Shown: piece by piece, positions 49,208-59,957 of the stretch
How the letters are laid out: each line of letters starts with the position of its first letter
How positions within the stretch are numbered: position 1 is the stretch's first letter
Source of the DNA: Ceratodon purpureus
Lineage: Eukaryota > Streptophyta > Bryopsida > Pseudoditrichales > Ditrichaceae
Length of the DNA stretch: 64,000 bases
Direction: 5' to 3'
Assembly (NCBI GenBank): GCA_014871385.1
Contig: CM026423.1
Span: 6,796,967 to 6,860,966 of the forward strand
Notes under the pieces: generated by a model
Told to the model about the DNA's origin: nothing
What the model saw: the letters and a program-made list of their open reading frames with translations, nothing else
The model's database searches: none
Program-made: the position numbers and the translations under genes

Positions 49208-49303
49208 ACTGGGTGCGTTTACATCACCTGCCAGCAGGAGCAGGGAGCCAAACCCGGAGTAGGCTCCCTGATCCTGCTGGCAGGTGATGTAAACGCACCC
49301 AGT
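49208..49303. repeat. Near-perfect 42-bp-arm hairpin
   Basis: The left arm 49208-49249 begins ACTGGGTGCGTTTACATCAC. The right arm 49262-49303 is its reverse complement with one mismatch (41 of 42 pair), around a 12-base loop. GC content is higher than the flanks. No direct repeat flanks it. It could be a foldback transposon remnant or a young microRNA-type precursor. Confidence 0.9.
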
Positions 49304-49992
49304 GTCCATGTCTGTAATGCGACTTCGACTTCGACGTCGACACCAGGTTCCTTTCTCTCACCATGAATTTGTAGGAAAATAATATGCAACTCAAAAGGTG
49401 GTTTTGTTCAAGGGCAATCAAAAACAATCTAGAAGTGACCACTAAAAGCAGCTTACAGTGGCATAGTTTTTTAAAAGATGGTAGGAAATTATATAAAATA
49501 CAAATTCAATCATCTGGTGATGAGTCACTTCGGGGATTGCATAAAACACCATCCGGTATGCCTGGCCCGGGTATCTTGACAGGAAAGTGAGGGCCAGGTA
49601 GTGCCACCTCAGTGGTCAAGGGGTTAAAAACCAATGAAATTAGTACATATCATCATTTTGGAGGACATCCTGGCAAGAGAGCCTGTCCTTTTGGGACCCA
49701 TCTGAACCAAAAACAAGGAAAAGATGATATGGAGCTGCTTAGTCACGTAGCATAGCTTGTAAGTTAAGTAGCCTTATTGGCCCCTGTATTTGTAATAAAA
49801 ATAAAAATTAATAAATAATAAAGAAGTAGTCTTGTTGGGGAGCACACTCTGATGCACTTAAGATCAGTGAGAAATGCCAAATGAATTGGCTTGGTAAGAG
49901 CCCTTTGTCTGATACATTTGATGGCCTTTTTTCAAGTATTATCAGACAAGGAGAAGAATTTGGGTTCCTGTTGAGGGGCAGACATGAATTAA
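49304..49992. other. Spacer
   Basis: AT-rich; no gene or repeat was recognised between the hairpin and the next MITE. Confidence 0.45.
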
Positions 49993-50625
49993 GGGCCAGT
50001 TCAGACTATGGCCGAACTCGAGAGGAGAAGCTCAGTCCACTGTCCCGAACTTGGTCCATAGGAGAAGGTTTTGAGCTAAAAAGTAATCTTAAAATAATCC
50101 ACTTGGGGACTTTGGCCGGGCATGGTGTGAAGGCCAAAAGCCAAGACCTATGATCCAAATATTCAGACATTCATAGAAAATTGAAAAAAAATCAAAAAAA
50201 TCTGAAAAAAATAGGGAAGGTGTAAAAACTAATGAAGAATGTGTGGAAAACATTTCAGCAAATTCTACATTGTTATGACAAAGTTATGACTGATTGAAGT
50301 TCAGCTTGTTTTTGGACAGCATTTGTATAAACCCAATGATTGTCAAAAGGTTCATTAAATAAAACATGACAAGGCAAGTGGAGCATGACCAGCTCTTGTT
50401 AGCCCATGAGCCTTGTCTTCTTGTGCATATTTTAATGAAAAAAAAGTTTCTCCTCTCAACGCTAAAATTTCCCAAAAGTGCTGCCACCTAAGTTTTTTTG
50501 GAAGCGACCTCTTTTGGACCTTGGTCTTAGTGTGAAGGCCGAGATGAGAAACTTTGTGGTTTTCTGTAATTTCATTGGTTGGGACGCTTCTCCTCTCAAA
50601 GTTTGGCCACAGTCTGAACCGGCCC
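49993..50625. mobile_element. Harbinger/Tourist-like MITE (633 bp)
   Basis: The left end GGGCCAGTTCAGACTATGGC and the reverse complement of the right end, GGGCCGGTTCAGACTGTGGC, form an inverted repeat of about 40 bp that continues to GAGAGGAGAAG. TAA lies on both sides (49990-49992 and 50626-50628), the PIF/Harbinger target duplication. It has no coding capacity. Confidence 0.8.
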
Positions 50626-50628
50626 TAA

Positions 50629-51178
50629 GTTAGTGTTTGTCAAGTATTATCAGACATGTTTATTGTCATGTGATAGCGGAAATTTTGAATGGATATACAT
50701 CAAGATTAATAAGGTATATCATATGTTCCTTAGATTTAGAAATCAGATTTCTTTGAGAAATTCCATTTTTGAGAGACAAACCTTTATTATTTATCCATTC
50801 ACCACCCTATAAAATTTAATGATTTAAACATATTTTTTTTCACCTCTCTATAAAAGAGGCTACTTTGTGCATCTCACCCCTCGTCACCCGCGACTAGTTC
50901 TAAATTGACTTCAATTTTTTTTTATAAGATCACTCTTCAATGTGGCAAGTGACGTCAAAATTCAACCATGCTAATGGCGATATGGATAGTAGAAGAGGAA
51001 CAAAGATGGCAAGTTTCAAGAGTCTCGAGTGGTATAGACGGCAACAAACATCATGGGAAGTGGACATAAGCGTTAATGGAAAATTACACATATCGCACAC
51101 AATTTTTATTTCCCGCTAAGGAGAGTTGAATCCTAGCTGAAGTCGGCCTTGTCCACTGTAGGTAGCAGTCCCACTCAC

Positions 51179-51213
<35 letters not shown>

Positions 51214-51260
51214 ACCCCCTAATCCCCCTCCAATCCAAGTTAGTAATGTATTTAATCTAA
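50629..51260. other. Spacer with a 31-base C homopolymer
   Basis: 51180-51210 is an uninterrupted run of 31 C, followed by C-rich DNA to about 51235. No gene was recognised. Confidence 0.6.
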
Positions 51261-51262
51261 AA

Positions 51263-53440
51263 TCAAATACCCGCCGATATAATGGAAAGAGAGCACTTAC
51301 TGGTCCGCACAGATTCATCTTGCCAATTGTTCATTGCATCATGGAAAGGAAATGACTGCAAGGTAAAGAATTGTTGTGCATACACCTTGACACATGAATT
51401 CAGGTGCCCACTGAGGCAGTTTCTCACTTTTAATTTTATAAAACTTAACGTGGAGAAAGTTCTCTCATCCTCCACACTACCCAGCAAAGCCGTGATGGTG
51501 AATTCTGCCACCTTTATGTATTCTCAAAGACAATTAAATATAAGTGCATTGTGGCCAATCCGAGACGAGAATTTGGTTAAAGTGACTTGACTGCAACCTG
51601 ACTTCATATCAGGTTCTGTAGTGGTGCCCAAGTCCACCTTGATGCATATATTATATTGCGCCTTCATGGTTTTCAGATGCGAAGGGAATAAATCATTAGC
51701 ATTAGGCTACAGCGAGTACCATGGAAATACTATTCTCGAAACATTCATGAGTTCTATCTCAGAAAACGTTGTATCGAATTTGAGCCGTAGCAGCTCAGCC
51801 AAATCTTTGCATTGCCCATTTGACTCAGCTAATGGTACACTCCATGTCTGGTTGCGACACCAGAAGCTTTTTCACGTTGATGGCACAAATCGAGTGAGGA
51901 GGATACATATGGGCACCAATTTTGAATGACAGTTGCACATTTCCAGTGTTTGAGTCAATAACCCACTCATGTGCTATAGCGTAGAAATTATTGTAGACAA
52001 AAATCATAAAATATACCAAAACGGTTGTCGCTACCAAGCCGTTGCATCGTCACTATACATAATGTATAGTTCAGCTTGGCAAATCCAGACTATAGCAATA
52101 TAATCAGCCACATACTCGTTATTGGATTGAGCAAACTCCATTTGGGAATTAACAGATTACAGCATTAGCAGAATGTAGTGCAGGGCGAGCAAGGTGCCGA
52201 CTTCACAAAAGGAATCGTAATTCCTCCGACCACATTCCCGAGCAACCATCTGCTTTGCAATCATTTTGGGTTCCTTCATTGTAGCGTCCTCGCAAAACTT
52301 CGCCAGCAATGCCTTACATTCCTCCACGACCTTGCACAATGGAGATAGCAACGAAATCCAATGTGTCTGACATTTCGGAGCATCCGAAGCCCCTCTTTTT
52401 CCACAATTATGGCGAGTTTTTGGAACTCCAAATGTTGTTTAGGACTCTAACTCAAGTAAGAGAACATACGTTGGGAGAGGCTTTCTAATTTGGCTACAAT
52501 AGGAAGATTGGATAGTGGCTCTATAGCCAGATTGATGCGATGTGCCTTGTAGTGTACACCGAACATGAAAAGAGCAGAATGATTTCTCATCTTGACAGTA
52601 ACTCCATTTCTACATCTCTGGAACACACTATTCCCATCCACCTCAAAGCATACAATTCGGCTCGCCAAAACGACATCGGTCAAGCCATTATGTTGCACAA
52701 CCTGATCATGAATTGTTTTTCTAATAGCCGGAGCCTTATTTCCATCCTTTAATCAACTCAATGAAAGCAAAATGGATACTCTTTTAAATTGAAGATAGAC
52801 ATAACAGTGTACTGTGTATAGACAACCAGAACTAATCTTGTCAGCGAACATGGAGAGAAATTGAGCGATGGTTATCACCTTCTTCATGTGAGCAGAGATG
52901 GTCATTGAATTATGATCAGCCATCTCCAGCCTAGCCGAGCCCAATAGACCAGTGTCTTTTCAGGAGATCAGGGACGCAAAGGACTTCAAAAAGCTCATGT
53001 AAGTCACAAAAATCGGACATATGACGTCCCTGTTGAAGCAGAAAAAATATAGCCCTGAACTTGACCAATTTTCTATGTCTCTCTTTCACTACATCCCCTT
53101 GTAATTCTTATGCAACAGTACTTCCATCCCTACGATGACGAGTAAGATGATTTTTTTCATTCTTAGCGCGTGCATTTCCTCAAAGAAAGTAGTGCTGACC
53201 TATTTAAAGATTACCATGGCTTGCGAGGGCCTTCCGACAGCCTCCATGTTTCCAAAAAGAATCAATTTTTTGGACCAACAACTTGTCACCCCCCTCGACC
53301 TTTGAACAAGTTTTGCATCATATTTGCCAAATTTCCCACTTGGGAGACACCACATATTCCGCCCAAGGCAGTTCAGATCCAAGCGACAAACACAAAAAAG
53401 AAAATGATGGTTTTACTAGTATCTACTTCACCGATGTAGA
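51263..53440 (-). pseudogene. Decayed hAT transposase (ZNF862/DUF4371-like)
   Basis: Read from 53440 down to 51263, the minus strand gives pieces of one transposase in order. A basic N-terminal stretch comes first (LVQRSRGVTSCWSKKLILFG, near 53200-53340). Next is MADHNSMTISAHMKKVITIA (near 52860-52930). The catalytic-region piece MRNHSALFMFGVHYKAHRIN followed by LAIEPLSNLPIVAKLE is at 52447-52698. The hAT dimerisation tail, ALLGSVEDERTFSTLSFIKL and RNCLSGHL, is at 51263-51511. The family resembles zinc-finger 862-like hAT transposases. Multiple stops and frame changes between pieces show that it is dead. Terminal repeats were not found. Confidence 0.82.
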
Positions 53441-53476
53441 TTTACGGTAAAGACATGGCAAAAATTTGCCAATAAT

Positions 53477-53546
53477 AAATTGGCCGGTAGTAGATAGCAA
53501 ACCTTATATTCAAATTGGCGGGTAGTAGGTAGCAAACCTTGTTTTC
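53477..53546. repeat. Two-copy 35-bp tandem repeat
   Basis: AAATTGGC(C/G)GGTAGTAG(A/G)TAGCAAACCTT occurs twice with a 35-bp period at 53477 and 53512. It lies just outside the hAT remnant and may belong to its subterminal DNA. Confidence 0.75.
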
Positions 53547-54322
53547 AAAGATGAAAATAAAGATTGTATAGGAGGTAGTGAACCTTTTATGGTGCTACGG
53601 TAGTCTTCTATTTTATAGCATATCTCAGCATTGAGAGACATGAGTGGTTTAGTGTTTCAACACTAGGTCCCAAGCTTATAGTGGGGTGCTAAAATTTCCA
53701 CACACACTGCACCACATGAATGTTAACCTACTGCATGCTATAGGCGATTCTATTGTAATATTGTATCTGCAAAATAGAACTTTGAAGGCCCAAGATCGCA
53801 TGAAAAAAAATATTAAAAATTATGAATTGAATTTAATTTCTAATTTTTAGGATTGCAAAAAGAGGGAAATACGACCTGAGCCTGGCTAGTTCTTTGCAAT
53901 ATTAATTTGACGGTTACCACTTCACCCAAAAACAATAACAAAAAATAAAATAGAAACAAACAAACGAACAAGAAATTAATCCAAGCCAGGCAACAACTCA
54001 GGCCACGTGACTCAAAAAATGAATTGCAACCTCAGGTAAGAGCTGGATCAATTCTACCTGGACATCAAGACTTGTTTGGTTGTAACTAAATATTCCTACA
54101 ATGTTCCGATACAAAAAATCATATTATTTCCCCAACTCCTTTCAAGACGATTGCAGAAATACTTTTAGAACCATATTATACTGTTTCCCAAGTAATGCCG
54201 AATATGGTACACGACGTGTTGGTAAATTGTAGCCTCCCAGATTGCACAGTAACATGGGCGGCAGAAGTATTTTCAGCAACTGCGAAAACATTTATTTTTT
54301 CTTGAATTCAAGCACGTTCTTA
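53547..54322. other. Spacer
   Basis: AT-rich DNA, no gene recognised. Confidence 0.45.
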
Positions 54323-54549
54323 GGCCCTCTTTACACTAGAAACGAGAAGACCATGAGAAAATTAGCCAAGGGCCACAGCCCATTCTTGAAAAGACCAACT
54401 CTAAATTTGACGTCCTTTGGATATAGTGTAAAGTGAGAAGGGGCCTACAAACATGTGCTGAAATTTTTAATACATTTTCTAATGTAGGGTTATGAAAAAA
54501 TATTTAAAAAACGGAAATGATTGGCTATAAGAATTTTGGCCATATGGTC

Positions 54550-54861
54550 GGGTCTCTTTATTTCCCCCCATCAAGAGGTGCTACCGAACCACAACCGCAG
54601 GTTCGGTTGCTAGGCTCGGTGGGTTCCATTTTGCTGCCCCTCCCCGTTTTGGGGTCCTGGGGTCTTTTTTTGGTTTTTTTTTTTATAAATTTGGGGCCGT
54701 AGGCCCCAAATTACCCTGGGGAGGTCCTCATGAGATCACTAGGACCCCCACTCAAGGCAAATAATAGGGGCAAAGATTTGCCCCCTCCCCTCCCCTCCCC
54801 CCGAACCTGGCATCCGACCCACTCCCCAAGCACCGCTTGATGGGGGTAAATAGACAGATCC
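54550..54861. mobile_element. MULE-type MITE copy 2 (312 bp, 9-bp TSD), nested
   Basis: It has the same length and nearly the same sequence as 32587-32898. The perfect 9-bp duplication CATATGGTC flanks it (54541-54549 and 54862-54870). It lies inside the Harbinger-like MITE, so it inserted after that element. Confidence 0.9.
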
Positions 54862-54872
54862 CATATGGTCCA

Positions 54873-54924
54873 CCGGATTTTTAGTCAGGCCCACCTCTTT
54901 AGGTGGGCCTAACTAAAAATCCGG
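54873..54924. repeat. 24-bp-arm hairpin inside MITE
   Basis: CCGGATTTTTAGT(C)AGGCCCACCT pairs with AGGTGGGCCTAACTAAAAATCCGG around a 4-base loop, with one mismatch. Confidence 0.85.
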
Positions 54925-55174
54925 GGGTCTTCAAAAATGTGCCTTTTTGTTGCCACCAAGGACAAAAGTGTTGTCCATGTCATTTTCTCCTCTCCTTGTC
55001 CCTTGGGCTGAAATTTTAGGTGTAAAGTGGCATTTTTTCCTCCTCTCAATTCCTACGAATGTGATTGGCTGAAATTTCTTTTATGACGGCCTCTCGCCTT
55101 TAGTGTAAAGGGGCCCTTAGCCTGTAAAGTTCCTTCAAGAAAAGGGAAAAGCATGTCAGTCTGCGGAGGGTACA

Positions 55175-55277
55175 TTAAAGAATATCCATCTAACTCTTCG
55201 GAGAACGTTTTTTTGGTGAAACATAGTTAAGGAACTTTAGGGGTTAAAGAATATCCATCGAACTCTTTGGAGAACAT
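55175..55277. repeat. Direct repeat with piggyBac-like end remnant
   Basis: TTAAAGAATATCCATC-AACTCTT-GGAGAAC occurs at 55175-55208 and 55244-55277 with two differences. Between them, TTAA-GGAACTTTAGGGG-TTAA (55227-55247) matches the right terminus of the piggyBac-like family, with a TTAA on each side. This looks like a remnant left after imperfect excision and repair. Confidence 0.65.
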
Positions 55278-55954
55278 CTCAATTTGCAGGAAATTGGTCC
55301 ACATCGCATAAGAGCGGTTTCTCATACTAAATTTGGATCATAGAACCCAAATTTGGCAAAGTATTTTGATATGGTAAGCATGTGACAAAAAAATATCAAG
55401 TCTAAATTTAGCATTATAATGGCATCTTTGGGTACCACATATACAATGAAGTAATCAATTAGGAACAATGTTTTCTTGGATGTTTTTGTTGAAGATGTGT
55501 GTAATCATGAGATTATAGCATCTAGATATTTTTGAAGAAACTAGTAGTTTCCATGATGCTTTGTTATGTCTTTTAATACAAAATGAATATATGCAATGAA
55601 TATTCTACATGTGAGTAGTATGTGAATTCATGTATCTCAAATGGAACAAGTAGTGCAAGAATATCTATATATTCTAAAGCATAGTTATTTTTTAGCATGA
55701 CCAATATACGTTCCAATGCAAAATTTGATGAGGTAAGTTTTTTATTTGACAAAAATAGTAAGGTTGTTCCAAATTCATTATATAGTTTATCATCAATATT
55801 TGCATTAGTTGTCCATTTACAAATATTGGGGGTCTGACCATGATTTTTAGGTTTTTTTACCGTAATTAATGATATTTTCTTCTATTAATCAGAGAAGGTC
55901 ATTGTTTGATGTATTAGATATAGAAAACCAACTGTCTTTTCGATAATAATATGA
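55278..55954. other. Spacer
   Basis: AT-rich DNA without recognised genes. Confidence 0.45.
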
Positions 55955-56691
55955 GGGGGGAAGCACAATAAAGTGGACCAAAAAAGTGCTTAATTATTTG
56001 ACAATTTCAGCCCGTTGTGTAAACACGCAAGAAAGTGGCATCTAAAACTTCTTGATGGAAAATTAAGTTTGGAATACGGAAAGTAGACTTCATGGACTGC
56101 AACTTCTAAAATTTGTGTTTGTAGTTGTTGAGTTGAGACACCTCTATGAACACCACAAAGTTGAACAAAGTGAATGCAGTCATTTGGAAAAGTGACCGTA
56201 TTACATTGTATTTTTGACAAAAATCACTTTTGACTTTGCGGGGCCCTTCATTTGTACATTACGCTTGAAGAAATGATCCGGGTGGCCGTGTTTGCAATCC
56301 AAGATTAGCAAGAAGTACCGCAAGGATGTTTTTCAAACATTGTTTTCTGCAAAACTTTTTGTGAGGTTTTTTTCACCGAACATTGTTTTTTAAAATGGAA
56401 AAAACATCCTCTGAAGACAATAGAGGGCTCCAAATGAAGAAATTAAGACTTTGGAAAAATTCATTTTCATGATTTAGAACCAGCGGTCAAATTAAGTTTC
56501 AATTGAAGATGTTTTTTTTATGGAGATGCCTGTAAGATACCTTATGACACCTTAGAAAGTGACTAAAATGCTCAAAAACTACACCAAAATGCTCAAAATC
56601 AGCTTTGAGCAGTAAAAAACAACACACTTCATATTCACTTCCTATTGATCACATGTTGCACTCTATGGTACACTTTATTGTGCTCTCCCCC
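55955..56691. mobile_element. Unclassified MITE-like element (737 bp)
   Basis: The left end GGGGGGAAGCACAATAAAGT and the reverse complement of the right end, GGGGGAGAGCACAATAAAGT, are inverted repeats continuing to GGACCA/GTACCA. ATGA lies on both sides (55951-55954 and 56692-56695) and may be a 4-bp target duplication. The superfamily is not assignable. There is no coding frame. Confidence 0.65.
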
Positions 56692-56695
56692 ATGA

Positions 56696-57565
56696 TGTGG
56701 CATAGGCATGCTTGTATGAATGTGTAGCATTTATGGAAGCTAGGTGTATATTGTTTTTGGCCACCGTATTTGCTTGTTCATTTCATCTCTGTTGACATAC
56801 TAGGCTCTTATTTTGTATGATATGATTAGTTGTGTGTATTTTGGAGCAATTATACCATAGAGGCAAGTGTAACGTGATAAGCTTTGGCTAATATGTAGAA
56901 TGTGATATTTTACATGTGTGTTTAGTAAGTAAAGTACATTTAAACTATTGATGAATATGTAAACACACTTCGGAATTAAGTGTTAATAATTTGTAGGGTT
57001 TTGTAAAATTTTGTAGCACAACTTGTATGTCCACAGCTTGAAATGTTGCTTGAGTTTGGGCTTGCAGTAGTACTTGCAAATGAAATACTAGAAGCCTGGC
57101 TTGCCTGGGGCATGTTGTATCTGTATCTGGCATGCAAAGAGTAAATCGTATGTTATTTATGTAGAGTAAAAGTGCAGATTTGACCCCTTTGTAACCTCCC
57201 TCACACATGCACAATCCATGTTTTCACTGCCAGTCACACTTGCATGGGAAACACTACAAGTTATGGCTTGGTTGGGAGTTGTTAACTCTATGTTTGGCTT
57301 TGCAGGTAAGTTCTTGTCACATGGAATCCACCTCTAGAGGATGCATTAATAGTAGGTATGTGTTACGGCCTTTGTGGTAGCATTACCCCACTAAACATTT
57401 AATTGATGTTGATTGAGTTACTCTTCAACCTAGCTTTGACAAATACTCTCTTGCAATAACAAAATTCAAGTTTTTTCTATGCTTCTGAAAAAATAAATCT
57501 AAAAACAAAAAAATTGGAAAACCATGGAAATGAACAGAGATGATAGATCACACTCATCAGGTGGT
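56696..57565. other. Spacer
   Basis: AT-rich DNA, no gene recognised. Confidence 0.45.
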
Positions 57566-57672
57566 TCTGAATTGAATCCATGATACCATTGTCTCAGATT
57601 CAAGTCCATGGTATCTGAATTGGATCCATGATATGACTGTCTCAGATTCAAGTCCATGGTCTCTGATATGAA
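57566..57672. repeat. 48-bp tandem repeat, two and a part units
   Basis: Units start at TCTGA at 57566, 57614 and 57662. The first two share TCTCAGATTCAAGTCCATGG and flanking bases; the third is partial. A 48-bp period keeps the minus-strand frame open (16-residue repeat TMDLNLRQ..YHG), but I see no sign of a gene. Confidence 0.8.
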
Positions 57673-59711
57673 TCTACGGGTCATCAACTGTAGGGAACAA
57701 GTATGTTATGTTCTCTGCAGTAGCATATAACCCTTAATATTATTGCACCAAAACCAAGAAAATGCAGTCAAAATTGAACACATACGGAAAAACAAAACAC
57801 AAAACACATGCCAACACACTATTGCACACACTTGGACCTCCCCCAGCAAAGCTTTCACCCCCAACACACTTGGCCTCCCTTGGCAACTTTCAACTTTCAA
57901 CCCAGCAGACTAAGCACGTACGACCGAATAAAAGACCCGAAACAACAGAGATGCCCAACTGTTCGTCCATGAGACTTGGGTCGCTCATCCAAGTATCCAA
58001 CTGTGATCCTCTTGAGTCCTTGATGCGCCACGAATGAAGCATAATATGTCCGAATATTCCTCCCAGCCATGCAGACAGAAAAGCCTGTCTGATAGCCACC
58101 TCCGCCCACCAGCTATCCGGATCAGCATCAGCCTAGCATCTCTCGTGACAAGCTCCTCCAACAGAACATCACTCTGCATCTCAGATCTTGCTAGTTTCTA
58201 TCCATCACAGTGCTAATTCAGCTTAATCTCAGTCACACTGATCTTCACTTCACTCAGTGTCTTAACTGTAGTTATATCGATTCTTCCAAGGCACTGTCGA
58301 TGACTTCCGAGCTCATCGAGTTGTGATAGCTCGAAGGCAGAGATGTTTGTTGGTAGCTAGACAGAGATTTGTCTTATGTTATTACTGTTATGTTGTTTTG
58401 ATACAGTGTTATGTTTAAAACAGTTGTTTCTCGAATGCTTTTTTGGTTTAACTAAAATCTCGGCAGCTGTGGTTTAAGTGAACATTCAATATTGAACTTC
58501 AAAGAACTTGTGAGTATGGATTCGGCGAAGTTGTTGAGCAGGGACGCCGAGTGGTATGATTATTCCTGTGGTACATGTGTAATGAGTGGCTTGAAACCGG
58601 GAGGAATTCCCTGCAAAAGTGCGGGAAGGTACAATACATGATAGCTACCATATTCGAGTGTCGGTTGAACAGTGCAAAGGATTCTTCACAGCCATAACTT
58701 ATAAGTTGTGTGAGGTCCATCGAAACTGAGACCATCTAAGAGTGGCGGCAGTGGCGTAAGTGTACTCCGGTGGTACTCTGCAACTCCTAAGTTAATACCG
58801 CCCTCCTGCTCCGAAACGTCTCAGAGCACACGTTTCCAGCGAGAGGAAACCTTTGCCGAGTTGTTTGGCGGGTCAAGGAGTGTATGAATTTAGCATGTCA
58901 CTGTTCCCTTTCAAACCACGCCCGAGACGAGTAATTTCTCGTGCAGAGCTTTAAATTTTCCATCTAGAAGGAGCGTATCATACGTATTCAGAGTATCGTA
59001 CTTTTGATGTTTTATTCGGGGGTTATCTTTGGAACTCACCGGCGGGCTCTGCCATATATTATTTACATCGCAGCGGTTAGTGCCATGCATGTTTACCGTG
59101 TTAGGCTTATGTTCTGACCTGATATTGGAGTTTTGAGATTAAGCTTTGTATTAGGTACGTCGAGAGTGGTAAGGTTACCATGTTCACCTGTTAGGGCTCA
59201 TGCTCTCATGATCTGATACTGGATGTTTGAAACTTAGCTTTCTTGTAAGCAGCATATGACTTACACACGGAGAGATAGAGAAGCACTGGCCTGAAGACCA
59301 GTGTCAATCAAGAGTCGGGTGGGGTTGAAGTACTGGTAGGTAAGCACGCACTACTTCTTGTGTTTGCAGAATCTTGTGCCAAGAGTACACGGATGCGGTT
59401 AGAATGGTTGGCCTTTAGCTTGGAACTGGACCCTGGCTCTTGACGTTTCAACCACCAGAAGCAGAGAGATGGATTCGTTCGGCCTTCAACAACCTTGAAT
59501 CACTTCCTCAGGACCTTGCAGCTCCCAGTTAAAGATTTTATTTTCGTAGGAGGTTTTAGTGAGCTGTTGTAAGTTTTTCTGAGTCAGTGTTACCTAACGT
59601 CGACACCTCTTTTAGAACGTAGCTTTTGATGAAAAGTATTCATACTTAATCGCACGTCTTCTAGTCATGAAACTTAGTTTCTAGTTAGATTCATTGCTCT
59701 TCAATTAGTTA
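57673..59711. other. Spacer and upstream region of the TBL gene
   Basis: Minus-strand frames at 57890-58179 are open in overlapping frames without motifs. From about 58500 the composition becomes more balanced, suggesting the promoter and leader of the TBL gene, possibly with a leader intron. No defined element was found. Confidence 0.4.
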
Positions 59712-59920
59712 TCTCTGAGTCGAAGCGGAGGAGCAGGTTTGCGAATCAAGAGTGAAGGCTTTTGTGGCACGACTCTCTTCCATGTCATGAGAGCTTTGTA
59801 GTTTTCTTGTTCTCTGAGTAGAAGCGGAGGCGCAAGTCTGTGAATCAAGTGTGAAGGGTTTAATTGTGGCTCAAGTTTCTTCCATGTCATGAGAGCTTCG
59901 TAGTTTTCTCGTTTCTGAGT
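59712..59920 (+). repeat. ~100-bp tandem duplication in the TBL leader
   Basis: A unit starting TCTCTGAGT(C/A)GAAGCGGAGG and ending with CTTCCATGTCATGAGAGCTT plus GTAGTTTTCT is present at 59712-59810 and 59811-59911. A third unit starts at 59912 (TTTCTGAGT). It lies directly upstream of the start codon, probably within the 5' UTR. Confidence 0.8.
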
Positions 59921-59957
59921 ATCTATCAACTTGTGGGTTGCTAGAGGATCCTTCAAG

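Larger units (their letters stand above)
54323..55116. mobile_element. Harbinger-like MITE hosting a MULE MITE
   Basis: The left end GGCCCTCTTTACACTAGAAA and the reverse complement of the right end, GGGCCCCTTTACACTAAAGG, are inverted repeats. TTA flanks both sides (54320-54322 and 55117-55119). Subtracting the inserted 312-bp MULE MITE and one copy of its 9-bp duplication leaves about 473 bp. The interior has a 24-bp-arm hairpin at 54873-54924. Confidence 0.75.
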
